Below are positions 1 through 10,239 of a DNA stretch of 64,000 nt, piece by piece. Source of the stretch: Colocasia esculenta (taxonomy: Eukaryota > Streptophyta > Magnoliopsida > Alismatales > Araceae). Position 1 is the stretch's first letter. Every line of letters begins with the position of its first letter. The translations under genes and the position numbers were made by a program. The notes beneath the pieces were generated by a model. It did not search any database and had not been told where the DNA came from. It was given only the letters and a program-made list of their open reading frames with translations. Where the stretch lies: contig CM024753.1 in NCBI GenBank assembly GCA_014218235.1, positions 183,062,348-183,126,347 of the forward strand, in the 5' to 3' direction.

Positions 1-788
1 GAGGGAAAGGAATCCCAAAGCATACAGAAAATGGTAGGCCATCATAGACAAGAGATGGGGGATGACTCTCCACCATGATCTTCATGCTGCAGGTAATTTA
101 TTGAATCTAATTAATTTCTGAATTTTTATCATACCATGCTGAAAATTCTTATCATATGCAGGGTATTTTTTCAATCCTAGATTTCAATACAAAGATAATG
201 TGAATAATGATGGAGAAGTGATGAGAGGCATCATGAACGTCATCACTCGCCTTGCAAGGACAATGAATGAGAGATTTGATGCAATGGCAGAGGTAGGATA
301 GAATGTTTTCTTTTGCATATGTATGTATGTTTCATTTTGCAAGGGTCATTTGACATATGTTATATCTTCCATTTTGTAGGTGGAGAGGTATAGGATGAAA
401 CTTGGGATATATGAAGGATATGACATGAGATGTGCAACTCAAAGACTCACTCCAGGTTATTTTACATGAGAATTGTTTGCCAAAAATCGTAATTGATCAC
501 ATTTAGGAATTCACCATTATAAACTGATTAATGTTCACTCCTTTTATTGCAACAGCTGAATGGTGGATTCAAGTAAATTACCAGCAAGCTGGCACAAATC
601 CTTTAACGTATGTTGCAGTGAGAGTGTTAAGTCAAACCACTTCTTCTAGCCAATGTGAAAGAAATTGGAGTACATTCAGCCTCATTCACACAAAAATCCG
701 CAATAGGCTAGGTGTGGATAGGATAGAGAAGTTGGTTTATTGCCACTATAATATGCATTTAAGGGTGAAGCAAAAAGAAGAAAGGTAA
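1..788 (+). pseudogene. hAT transposase remnant F1, C-terminal exons including dimerisation domain
   Basis: The 3' half of a hAT-superfamily transposase, whose product would cut and paste DNA in the nucleus. Four exons are visible with GT/AG borders: 1-92, 162-292, 380-455 and 556-788. The last encodes the hAT C-terminal dimerisation region, with the family hallmark around residues 33-45 (SQTTSSSQCERNW) and the following HTKIRNRL and YCHYNMHLR blocks. The exon order and dimerisation block match the complete hAT E at 11284-39483. The frame meets TAA at 786-788 and another stop two codons on, yet downstream sequence in the same frame (from 810) still looks coding, so the element is dead. The 5' exons lie outside the window or are lost. 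Exon borders are inferred by eye. Confidence 0.75.
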
Positions 789-1851
789 AAGTAAAAAAGG
801 CAAAGATTCATGCAACTAGCTGGTAGAACATTTGAGGAGGTAGTTCCTGAGATAGATGTGGATGAATTGCTAAATGAAGAACACCATTTACATGCTTGGG
901 TGGAGACGAGAGTTAAGGGAGAGATACCTGAGTTTCATCCTGATAATCGCTTGGTTCAAGCATGTGCAGAAGATGTAGAAGTAGAAGAACATGTACCTGG
1001 ATATGCGTCTGTTCCTGAGAGAGGTCAAAGACCCGAATTAAGAAGATCTGCCACTATACAGGAGACTACTAGACTTTCTTCATCTCAGCCAGAATTCAGA
1101 AGATCTACCACTCAATTAGACCCAAAAAGAAAGAAAGACAGGCAAGAAAAAAACAAAGTCCAACAAGGAAAGAAGAACTAAGAAGAAAATCACAAGAAGG
1201 TATAGAAGACTCTCTTGAGGAGAGTCAGGAGACACATATTAGGGAGCCATTTTCTGAGGATCCACCCCTACCACCTCACTTGGCTAGATTATATGAGGCA
1301 GAGCAAAAGCATTATCAATGTCGAAAAAAGATGCTTAAGAAAAGAAAAGCAGTTGGGAGTGATGACTCCACTCAATCACCTAATGATGATGATTGTGATG
1401 ATGATGATAGTGTTGTTGTAGGTACTAGAGCTACAGGAGGTTATGGGTTTGGGGGTATCCTTTTCAGGATATGAGGATTATTCAGTACCACCCCATCAAC
1501 AAGAAGGAAGTCAAAGGGAAGCATAACAACAACATGGGGGATATAAAGGCCAACAAAGGCAAGCAGGGCATGATTAGGGATATGGGCCTTCTTATCCACC
1601 CTTTTTTAGTCCCCCAAAATTGCCATATTTAGATATCAGCTCTAGTAGTGGAACAAGTTACTTGGGCAATATTCAAACTACTAGGTATGGTAGTTTCTTC
1701 ACTCCAGGACAATCAGGAGAAAGTTCAAGCCAACAAGCAACGACACCTCGAGGCATCCAAAGAGGATTCCAAGACATTGTCAATTCTTTGTTTGGCTTTG
1801 GATATACCCAGTATGGAGGACATGACTAAGGCCACCTGTTCAGTCTCATAA
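789..1851 (+). pseudogene. hAT F1 post-dimerisation acidic tail and 3' region
   Basis: Continuation of the F1 transposase after its in-frame stops. The segment 810-1181 is in the same frame and is rich in Glu, Arg and Lys. A further piece at 1280-1474 reads as an acidic, Asp-rich tail (runs of D around residues 36-45). This kind of low-complexity extension follows the dimerisation domain in hAT E too (38338-39483). Sequence 1430-1850 is closely matched by 59735-60110, so at least two copies of this family occur in the window. No catalytic residues are expected here. Splicing of this tail is uncertain because several short open pieces are in different frames. Confidence 0.5.
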
Positions 1852-2140
1852 GGTAGAGGATGAGGGTTCAGAAATGTCAAATTGACAAGGTATTTTTATT
1901 TATTTCATGTTATCAACTTGTACATATATCTATTTTTTCAATGTATGAACAGCACCATTATGTCTTAATCATTGTTATTGTTCTTTATGATACATGAACA
2001 TGATAAGATTTGAATTTCATTGTGTTTGTGTTCAATGAATGTTGTATGTGTTTTCATAATTTTCTGTAATTTTTACTGATTTTTCAGAATTTTTCTAATT
2101 TTTCCTCATTTGTTTACAATTTTTTAACATTTTTTAACCT
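1852..2140 (+). other. hAT F1 3' untranslated AT-rich region
   Basis: No gene is seen. The AT-rich sequence is paralleled by 60150-60400 downstream of the second hAT fragment, so it is part of the transposon and not host DNA. Confidence 0.4.
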
Positions 2141-2430
2141 GGTTGATCCTAGATCGGCCAGACTCCATTGGAGTCGGGCAGATCCGCGGATCCGACCCGA
2201 CTTGGGTCAGGATCGGCTGGGTCCGACCCAGCCATGGAAGGCAAAATCGCCAGGATCGACCCAGAATCGGTCGATCCTGGATCGGATCGAGGGCTATGGA
2301 TCCGATTATGGGGGGGAAGTCCCTGAATCGGCAAACTTCCAGCTGGATCGGCCAGAATCGAGTTGGATCGACTGGATCAAGCAAGGATCGACCGATTCCA
2401 GACTAATCCAGGCCGATGCAGACTGATCCA
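2141..2430. repeat. hAT subterminal repeats, GATCGG/GATCC type
   Basis: Dense, variably oriented copies of GATCGG, GATCC and GACCC over about 290 bases. The same arrangement follows the other hAT 3' regions (3545-3690 and 60395-60520). hAT elements are known to carry short subterminal repeats that bind transposase, and this is the likely nature of the block. The several open frames through it are composition artefacts. Confidence 0.55.
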
Positions 2431-2459
2431 GGTCGATTCCCTTAGGCTACCTTCAGGAT

Positions 2460-3340
2460 CCTCTTCAGGCAGGGTTGTCAGGATCCCCTTATTTACCTGC
2501 CTGAATATCATTTAAGTAAATGTTAGTATTTGTAGTTTCATTTACTTAAGATATTACATGTAAATAAGGAAGTACCCCCATTTGAATCTAATAAAAATAT
2601 CAAAAAAATCATATCTCTTACCAATAAAAAGTCAACTCTCCCATCGAAGAAGAAAATCGCGATTTTGGTGATTTTAGCGAAATGCTAACTTTCTAATCTC
2701 TCGTAATTTAGCTTATCTAAAAATTTGATAATTCAAATAAACCACATGAAACACTGAAAATTCAAAGTCTTGTAAAAAAAGTCAAACGTGCATGTGACTT
2801 CTCCAATAGAGCCACTCTCCTACTGACAGCACTTAGTCTGCTTGAGACCTCTCAAGATTTGGTCAAACTTAAGATATCATCATCCAAACCTCTCAAAATT
2901 TGGTCAAATTGAGCTACCATCACCCAACTCATGACACTCATGAGTTTGGGTGATGATAGCTTAGTTTGACCAAATCCTAAGAGGTCTCAAGTAGACTTAG
3001 TGTTGTCAATAGGAGAGCGGCTTCTTGGAGAAGTCATATGCACGTTTGATATTTTTTTTTGTTGGACTTTAGATTTTTAGTATTTTATTAAACTTATTTG
3101 AATTATAAAATTTTAAATATGTCAAATTATGAGAGATTAGAAAGTTGCTACTTTGATAAAATCACAAAAATTACGATTTTCTTCTTGGACGGGAGAGTTG
3201 ACTTTTTATTAGTCAGATATGTGATTTTTTTGATATTTTTATTGGATTCAAATGGAGGATATTTCCTTATTTACATGTAATATCTTAAATAAATGAAACT
3301 ACAAATTTTAACATTTACTTAAATGGTATTCAGGTCAATA
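2460..3340. mobile_element. Fold-back (long inverted repeat) element, copy 1
   Basis: Two arms of about 415 bases, roughly 2500-2930 and 2940-3335, are inverted repeats of each other and meet near 2936. The left side begins with CAGGGTTGTCAGG (about 2467), the motif that also starts the inner repeat of the copy at 61780-62680. The right end stops short of the matching terminal motif, so this copy is truncated on the right. There is no coding capacity; the open frame at 3098-3280 is chance. A transcript through it would fold into a long duplex. Target duplication is not identifiable. Confidence 0.7.
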
Positions 3341-3544
3341 ATACACTAAGTCTTTAATATTTTATACTTTTCTTGTATTATTATAGTAGTAATAATACAC
3401 AAAATCTTATGTTTCATATATTATGAATGCATGTATGATTGGTTTTTTATGCAAATATTAGTTCTTTCAATTTATCAGATTTTCCCTCATTTTTGCTGTT
3501 TTTTTCTGTTTTTTTCCTGAATTTTTTCCCAAAAAAAAACCATT
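3341..3544. other. AT-rich sequence, no gene
   Basis: AT-rich spacer with no coding signal. The last part resembles the AT-rich 3' flank at 2085-2135 and so probably belongs to the hAT fragment that follows. Confidence 0.35.
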
Positions 3545-4090
3545 TTATAAACTGGCCGATCCAGGACAGGCCAGACTTCCCTTGGATCCATGGGATCTTG
3601 CGATCTGATCCGATCCAGGATCGGATCGAGCCTGGTCGATCCCGATCCTGCCTTCCATGGACCCAGCCACCCGACCTGACTATGCCATCCATGGGAAGGG
3701 GGTCCGCAGGTGGGGGGATGTCACCGCTGGCCAAAGTTGGGGGGGGTGGGGGGGGGAATCTTTAGGCCACTGGCCCACTAGGGAGAGAAGGGGGGACTGG
3801 GGAGCATTGTGGGGTCAGAGAGAACACCTGGTGGAGGAAGATTGCCGGTGACCGGAGTCGGAGGTGGCAGCAATGGTGGTTGCAGAAGGGGACTGGGAGA
3901 GAACCCTAGTAAGAGGGGCCGAGACCCGAGAACGCCTGAACGGGGAAATGGAATGGGGTGATCGGGGGAGGACGAGGGTTTTTAAGTTGGACCCATCATT
4001 GGGTGGGCTGTTGGATAACTGGGCCTGGGTGGCCACCAAGGTGCTCAAGAGGTCCCAGACATCCGCCTTGACTACCTAGGCACCTTGGAA
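3545..4090. repeat. Second hAT subterminal/3' fragment and G-rich sequence
   Basis: 3545-3690 repeats the GATCGG/GATCC subterminal pattern seen at 2141-2430. 3690-4090 is G-rich (runs of G at 3739-3756) and shows no convincing gene; the open frames on both strands overlap each other and match nothing I recognise. Confidence 0.4.
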
Positions 4091-4186
4091 TGCCTTTTAG
4101 GGCATATGAAAAAGAGGGACTTCGCCTAGCCCTCGGAAAACCACCTTTCTGCCTAGTGACCACCTTGACAACAATGAAGCATACTT

Positions 4187-4491
4187 CTTCTTTTTTTAAA
4201 AAAAGTGGATGGTACCACTGATGTATAAATTAAAAAGAAGTCAGAATATACAAGTATAGGCTATACAGAAGGAAAACAAAACTGCACAGCCTGCCTATAC
4301 CCCACCAGCCACTCCCATGACGCAACCTACACTACACCCCCCCCCTAAAAAAAAAAAAACAAACAAACAAAGCAAAAAGAGGTGAATCTAGATGATTCAC
4401 ATTACAAAGCTTGACTGCCCACTCCATAACTCTATTACAAATGAGACCAAAAAGAAACTCAGCATCCCTGGCATCCCCATTCAGCATCCCC
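4187..4491 (-). mobile_element. 5'-truncated non-LTR retroposon with 15-bp target duplication
   Basis: The 305-base insert is flanked by perfect direct repeats CAATGAAGCATACTT at 4172-4186 and 4492-4506. A T-rich tract at its left end (4187-4197) corresponds to a 3' tail on the minus strand. Long target duplication plus a tail is the signature of LINE-type target-primed reverse transcription. No ORF survives, so this is probably only a 3'-end piece of a LINE. Confidence 0.65.
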
Positions 4492-4506
4492 CAATGAAGC
4501 ATACTT

Positions 4507-5118
4507 AGTCACATATGCTTGACAAATATAGATTTTTAGTTACATGCTTAATAAATATAGATTCACATCTCCTCAGGCAAGCTGAAGGATAGTTCTTTGC
4601 CTGGTTCCATTATAGGGTCTCCGTATGAAGGATTGTGCGCTTTCATGCCAGAAAACACAGCAAGTTTTTTGTAAAATCCATCTTTTGAAAACAAAAATAG
4701 TGTAAGCATACTGATCAAATTTTGCTTTGGAATTTATACAAATGGAAAATTATTTCATGTGATCTGGTTTTCAGCGGTTTCTCTCTTTTGGCCCTTCTGT
4801 GGGGACCTTAGTTCTATGCACCCTCTCAATGTGCTCTTTTGTAAGGATTTTTGTCCTGAAGCTTACATTCTTAAAATTTGTATATCACTCTTTGCAATTT
4901 TTAGTACAATGAAGTATCATCCACTTTTCAACTGAAAATTTCTCATCTCTGAGTAGAAAATAGCAAGACAGATCAATGTTATAGTCGTCATGACCTTCAT
5001 ATGGACATAAGAAAAGAACCTGAAGTTAGTAATGGTATGAAATCATGACTTAATACCAGCGACAGGCATAACAGACTATATCAGGACTTGTAAGCTATAC
5101 AAGCATGTGGTCTCTTAC
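4507..5118 (-). other. Host intron sequence, no further feature seen
   Basis: Lies downstream (minus strand) of the SABRE/KIP-like exon at 5119-5237. I found no further exon by eye; the next coding piece expected after the block ending LFARLPK is not recognisable here or to the left. Confidence 0.35.
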
Positions 5119-5237
5119 TTGGGGAGCCTAGCAAAGAGAAGATTGCTTAGTATGTCCAGCATAACCTGAAACTGACGGGATGTCATGGTTGCCGTAATAT
5201 TAGGTGAATTGAAACTGAGCTCTTTTAATGGCTTCAC
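5119..5237 (-). CDS. SABRE/KINKY POLLEN-like host gene, C-terminal-region exon
   Basis: A 119-base exon encoding about 40 residues that begin VKPLKELSFNSPNITAT, continue SRQFQVMLDILSNLL and end FARLPK. It has acceptor ATGCAG and donor GTAAG. It joins in phase with the exon at 5395-5748. I recognise this as part of the conserved C-terminal region of plant SABRE/KIP proteins (Fmp27/BLTP2 family). These are giant bridge-like lipid-transfer proteins at membrane contact sites and are needed for polar cell growth. This is a host gene, not TE-derived. Only fragments of the roughly 2600-residue protein are present, so the gene either has very long TE-filled introns or is a pseudogene. Confidence 0.75.
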
Positions 5238-5394
5238 CTGCATGATATTCACAGGTTACTATTTCTGGAGGAAATTTCCAGCAATAAAAGTAATCTCTGA
5301 AAACAGATCATATTCTTGTCATTCAATCATCAATATGTTATGATTATTAAAGATAAATCTTTTGCACCAGGGGTTCTCATCCATTGCTTTCTAC
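5238..5394 (-). other. Intron between SABRE/KIP-like exons
   Basis: A 157-base intron. It begins GT at 5394 and ends CAG at 5238 on the minus strand, and joins two in-phase exons. Confidence 0.7.
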
Positions 5395-5748
5395 CTTCAA
5401 GTCCGAAGTACCACCTTTATGCCTCGTGTAACGGAAGTACATTGTACAAGGCATAAACACCCTTTCAAGTAAAGCACCAGTGCGTTTTACTTTTGGAGAA
5501 CTTCTAAGAATTTTTGGCAGCCATTGGAGGCCAGCTCCTGGGTCAACATCAGTAGGTGCAACATGTGCTTGAACATGCTCCAACATTACAGAGGACTCAG
5601 CACGTTTCCATGCCACCTCAGGTTTGGCCTCTTGAATATGTATACTTCCAGTACCAAGTTGTTCGATCATCTCATATCCAACCTGGAGCACTGAATGAAA
5701 AGAGCGAGCCAAGACACGGCCACTGGCTGCAGCAAGCAAAAACCTACC
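5395..5748 (-). CDS. SABRE/KINKY POLLEN-like host gene, conserved exon
   Basis: A 354-base exon (118 codons, phase 0 at both ends) with acceptor ATACCAG and donor GTAGAAAG. The translation begins GRFLLAAASGRVLARSF. It contains the very conserved blocks VMLEHVQAHVAPTDVDPGAG, LQWLPKILRSSPKVKRTG and ALLERVFMPCTMYFRYTRH. These are from the C-terminal part of SABRE/KIP/HOBBIT-type bridge-like lipid-transfer proteins. One residue seems to be missing after the EQ of the block MIEQLGTG compared with my memory of the family; this is unverified. No stop interrupts the exon, so it could be functional. Its partners are 5119-5237 downstream and probably the mini-exon 6326-6346 upstream. Confidence 0.8.
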
Positions 5749-6030
5749 CTGGTATAGAAGAATTCAAATGTTTAAAACAAGGATCAGAACTTCCGCAAGA
5801 ATAACAAATACACTGGACAAAGGTAATGGACATCCTGACTGTAAGAGACTAAATGCGACACTGTGAACATATAATAAGATTCAGATGGAATTTGGCAGGA
5901 AGACAACCAAAGCTAAACTTTGTGCACCATCCAAACATGGGCTACCATGCGAATGAGTAAATTGTAGTAATATCATAGAAGGCAAGGCACCACCATTACC
6001 AACATGCCCAACAAGAAGTAAAGAAATCAG

Positions 6031-6161
6031 GCCCCTATGGTTGGGTGGATTTTTTTTGTCATTTGAGGGGGCGGGGGCCGCTTGTGGAAGACCCTGGGTT
6101 CGATCCCCGGGTGGGGCAGGGTTTTTGTGGCCTTTTGGCTATTGGGTTATCCAACCAAAAA
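6031..6161 (+). mobile_element. tRNA-derived SINE with 18-bp target duplication
   Basis: A 131-base insert containing a B-box-like GGTTCGATCCC (about 6098-6108), and ending in an A-rich tail (6151-6161). It is flanked by AAGAAGTAAAGAAATCAG (6013-6030) and a copy with one mismatch (6162-6179). These features define a plant tRNA-type SINE. It sits in the presumed SABRE/KIP intron between 5748 and 6326. A one-base difference in the duplication suggests moderate age. The family is not assigned. Confidence 0.75.
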
Positions 6162-6325
6162 AAGAAGTAAGGAAATCAGTGTTTATAATGAAGTAGCAGA
6201 AGAAAACAGTATGTATTATACTTGTTACAGATACAACAAATACAGCAAAAAAGTGTAATTGAATACAGATCTTCTCAATCCATATGCTTTTCGAAAAATG
6301 AATAAACACTAGTTGCTCTGCTTAC

Positions 6326-6346
6326 CTTGTCTGCTGATTTCATTTC
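6326..6346 (-). CDS. Candidate 21-base mini-exon of the SABRE/KIP-like gene
   Basis: On the minus strand, 21 bases encoding EMKSADK are flanked by a good acceptor (CTCTACAG) and donor (GTAAGC). Phase 0 at both ends would read directly into GRFLLAAASGR of the exon at 5395-5748. Its small size makes chance possible. Support rests on splice sites and phase only. Confidence 0.45.
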
Positions 6347-6389
6347 CTGTAGAGTAGTTTACAACTTTACACAATGAAACTTAGCATGA

Positions 6390-6503
6390 TCAATTGGCAG
6401 TGACAGCCTTAGCAAGAGAGGCACGTCCATAAGGCAGCCCCACATTCACCTCACAGGTATTTCTTAATGCAGTATTGAACAAGAAATTATTGAGAGACTT
6501 TAC
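6390..6503 (-). other. Possible exon of unknown product
   Basis: Preceded by CTTACAG, this 114-base minus-strand stretch is open for 37 codons to TGA. It contains NTCEVNVGLPYGRASLAK, which looks protein-like, but I do not recognise it. Alternatively the CAG|GTAAAG at its start is a donor and the stretch is intronic. It directly borders the TE nest. Confidence 0.2.
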
Positions 6504-6552
6504 CTGTAAGGCCTTGGGCCTTATTGGACCCTTAACGGACCTTCTTCTGGGG

Positions 6553-9500
6553 TGTTGACGTCAACAGTAGGTTGACGTCAAGCTTGTGGACGTCTGTGGA
6601 CATGCGGAAAATCTTTACCGTTTTTCTCTTCTTTCTTTCTTGAATTTGGCGTTCGAGTTTGACTTGATTTGTTATTTGTTTCTTTTATTTCTTTTGCCTT
6701 GCGGGGCGTGCCAGCCTGTCTAACAGACAGAAGTGAGAATCCGCACAATGCGGAGAAAAAATTTGATGTCCATGGAATGGACAAGTGCGCCAATTTTAAT
6801 CTGAACTTCTATTGGTTCAGCGTTTTTTATTCATTAGGCGATTAGGGTAGCGTGTGCTGGACCCCTGTCTCCATCGATCGGAATCGATGTTTTGTTTACA
6901 TCGGGTTAAAAGCCCTTGATGTCATTTTAACATCAGTTCTAACCCGAATACTATTGATAGCAAAGTCGAGGAAATATGCATTTTCAGAAAATTGTAATAC
7001 GATGTTTTCCCCTTTTTATTATTGTCGGACAAAATGATTTCGATTTGAAAGAACGAATTTGTTTCTTTGAAGAAGAGATTCCATTTTGCAAAGAAGGGTA
7101 TTTGTCTTGAGAAGAAGATTTCATTCTTTTTTTTTTTTTCAAAGGGAGTATGGATTTCTTTTGAGTTTCAAAGTATAGTTTGAGGAGCATGTGGGCATAT
7201 ACCCGTAATTTTATTTGGTGTCTGGACATTTTATTTTGAAAAGGAGTGTGAGTTCCCCTTTTTTGAGGATTTGATATATGATTTTGAAAGTGAACGGGTG
7301 TATACCCGTGAATTAATTTGGTAGTTTGAGTGTATTGTGAATTTGGGCAACGCTCCAGCATAGGCACGGTTATCGAGCGAATATATGAGTATAAATTTGA
7401 TGGACATATGATTGTATTGACTTTTAGGGGAGAGTCCTGTGGACATGGGATTTTTTCCCTTTGTTTCATTTATCATTTTCTGACTTTGTATTGCGGGGCG
7501 TGCCAGACTGTCTACCAGACAGAAGAAAAAAGTCTGAATAGTGCGGAGAAAGAGTTTATATATCCGTGAAACGGATGAGTGCACCGTGTTTTGATCTGAA
7601 CTTCTTTGATTCCGTGTCTTTAATCATCAGGCGATTAGGGTGGCGTGTGCTGGACCCCTGTCTCCATCGATCGGAATCGATGTTATATTTACATCGAGTT
7701 AAAAGCCTTAGATGCCATATTAACACCAGTTTCAACTCGAATACCATTTCATAGCATGGGCGAGGATATATGCATCTGTAGAAAATTCCAATACAATATT
7801 TTCTCCTTCAATCCATCTCTGGACAGAAATGAATTTTGAAAATGGGTTTATCCTTTTAAAAGGAACATTTAAGATTCAAACCTTTTGAGGAAGAGTATAA
7901 GTTTTCTTTAAAAGATTTGACATATGAAAATAAACGGGAATGTGCCCGCGTAGATAGAGTTATCTTGTGGTTTTATGAGTATACATATTTTTCTGGGGCA
8001 AAATCTCCGTTTAAAGGAGTCCCTTTTATGGACATACGAATATACTTCTGACGGGATCTCCATCGAAATCAAGTTTCTCCCGACGAATGTACGCATATAA
8101 ACACAACTTTTGTGAGTATACGAATATCCTCCGGGACGGAACTCCCATTTGGACGGATTTTTCTTTTGGAAATATATGCATATAAGCACGAAGTTATGAA
8201 CATACGAGTAAATCCTCGGGCAGAATCTCCGTTTAGACAGAGTATCCTTAAGAAAATATATATACATAAGATTGTGCTTGCATGGATATGTTCTCGGGTA
8301 GAACCTCCACATGGACAGAGTTCAACTCAAGAATCATATACATATGAACATAAAATCGTGATTATATGAGTATGTATTTGAGAAGAACCTCTGTTTGAAC
8401 AGAGGCTTCTCAAGAAAACATATGCATATAAGCACGAGATTATGATCATATGAATATGTTCTTGAGTAGAATCTCTGCTTGGGCAGAGTCTCCTCGAAAA
8501 AACATATACATATAAATACAAGAACAACGGCATCTAAATGCCCGTACCCATAGAGTCTTGCTCAATATGGAGGTATTTAGAGCACAACATACAAGGGTAT
8601 TTAAATACCACATGTCCGTAGAGTCTTGCTCGATACGGACGGTATTTAAACCCCGAAAAATCCCCACAGAGTCTTGCTCGATGTGGGGATATGAAATATA
8701 CTATGGAACTTTGGAGAAACCCTCCATAGAGGGGATGAAGGAGATGTTGATGCCGTATGAGATGGCGATCTCCCCTTTTCTTTTGCGTTATCGAACGCTC
8801 CTGACTCCATATCGAGCAAGAAAATGGGCCAATACCTTCACGCCAAACCAAGGATTTGGAAGAAGAACTGAAGGAGATTGGAAGAAGGGAGATATGCTAT
8901 TTCTGAAATTCCTCTTTCAGAACAAGGAGGCTTTACAAAGCTTGGGGACTGGTTTTTCCCGGGATTTGGGGGACTGGTTTACAGGGCTATAGGGACTGCC
9001 AACCAGCAGAGTTTAAGAGGAGAATATGGGGGCTTGGAGCATGCAGGCCGCCCCTTCAAATGGAGATTTTGAGGGACTGGTTTTACAAGGCTTGGGGAAC
9101 TGATTTTGCAGAGTTTTGGGGGGGAAATATGAGGGCTTGGAGGCATGCAAGCCAGCCCTTTGCCTCTTGGGATATGGGGATCCAAGGGGGTTTTCATATG
9201 AGGGGGTGCACCCCCTTTTATAGGGGGTTTGCCCCCTTGTTTACATGCGCAAGAGGGAGAAGGGGGGGGGGGATCCCGCATCTGGTTGGAGGGGAAACCC
9301 CTCAACCAGTTTTACATGAAACCGGTTGGGGGGGAAGGGATCCCCCCAACCGTTTTCATATAAAAAGGGTTGGAGGGGAATCCTCTAACCGGTTTTACAT
9401 GAAACCGGTTGGAGGGGGAGAACCCCCAAGGTTGGAGGGGAGCTTTCCCCTCCAACCGGTTTTATATGAAACCGGTTGGAGGTCTCCCCCCTTTCCAACC

Positions 9501-9610
9501 ATTTTGTATAAAAAGGTTGGAGGGGGAGAACACCCATTGGTCCCCTTATAGGGGTATTTTTTGGGATTTCTGGGAATGGAGGGGGTTTTGACACTTTTCC
9601 CATACCAACA
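6553..9610 (-). mobile_element. Complete LTR (solo or adjoining) of the B family, reverse orientation
   Basis: Begins TGTTGAC and ends ATACCAACA, that is, TG...CA ends in reverse orientation. Order along the plus strand: a PBS-like motif after a hairpin (about 6695-6735, repeated at 7492-7530), the conserved TCGATCGGAATCGATG block (about 6874 and 7669), a tandem sub-repeat array (about 7960-8530), three hairpins with the AGAGTCTTGCTCGA loop (8545-8690), and a U3 palindrome array (9290-9535). An internal duplication of about 0.79 kb makes the 6690-7480 and 7483-7950 parts two copies. The five bases on each side do not match, so no target duplication is recognisable. Confidence 0.65.
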
Positions 9611-10050
9611 TGTCCCTGTATAGACAAAGTGTCCCCATGAAATACCCACATATGTACATATATATATATATTTATGGACATATGAATATGCCTTTGGACA
9701 GAACCCCCGCTTAGGCAGAGTTTCCTTTAAAAGACATACTCACATGAACATATATTCGTAAACATATGGATATATTTTCGGCAGAACATCCGTTTAGGCA
9801 GAGTTTCTCTCAGAAAGCACACACATATGAACACAATTTTTTGTGGATATACAGATATGTTTCCGAACAGAATCTCTACTTGGGCAGAGTTTCCTTTAAG
9901 GAAATATATACATATAAGCACAATATTTGTGAATATATGGACATGTTTCCAGCAGAACCTCCGCTTGAGCAAAGTTTCCTTTAGGAAATATATACATATA
10001 AGCACGGAGTTGTGAACACATGAGTATGTTTTCGGGCAGAACCTCTGCTT
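9611..10050 (-). mobile_element. Left piece of the 3' LTR of element B, sub-repeat part, split by hAT E
   Basis: Tandem sub-repeats of about 80 bases, each with a CTCTGC...GCAGAG-type stem, run up to the target duplication AGACAGAG at 10051-10058. They resume in the same phase at 39883. This piece plus 39891-41008 is therefore one LTR interrupted by hAT E. Its left end abuts the LTR at 6553-9610 and lacks the LTR terminus. Confidence 0.65.
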
Positions 10051-10074
10051 AGACAGAGTAGGGTTTGGCAAGGC

Positions 10075-10235
10075 GGGGCGAATCGGCCCGATTCACCCGA
10101 AGCGAATCGAATCATGGCCGGCCGACTTGTGATCCGCATGGATCCGCCAGCCGGCCGCGAATCGAACGGATCCGCTTCGATCCGATCCGATTCGCGGATC
10201 CGCCACGATCCGCTTCGCCCCGGCCCTTAAGATTC
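10075..10235. repeat. hAT E left subterminal repeats
   Basis: About ten copies, in both orientations, of GCGAATCGG/CCGATTCGC and GATCCG. They mirror 39780-39870 and the ends of the small element at 61608-62949. Probable transposase binding sites (inference from hAT biology). Confidence 0.6.
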
Positions 10236-10239
10236 GCCC

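Noticed and set aside
2143..2406. ORFs in GATCGG-rich sequence
   Set aside because: Open on both strands because of the short repeat; these are hAT subterminal repeats.
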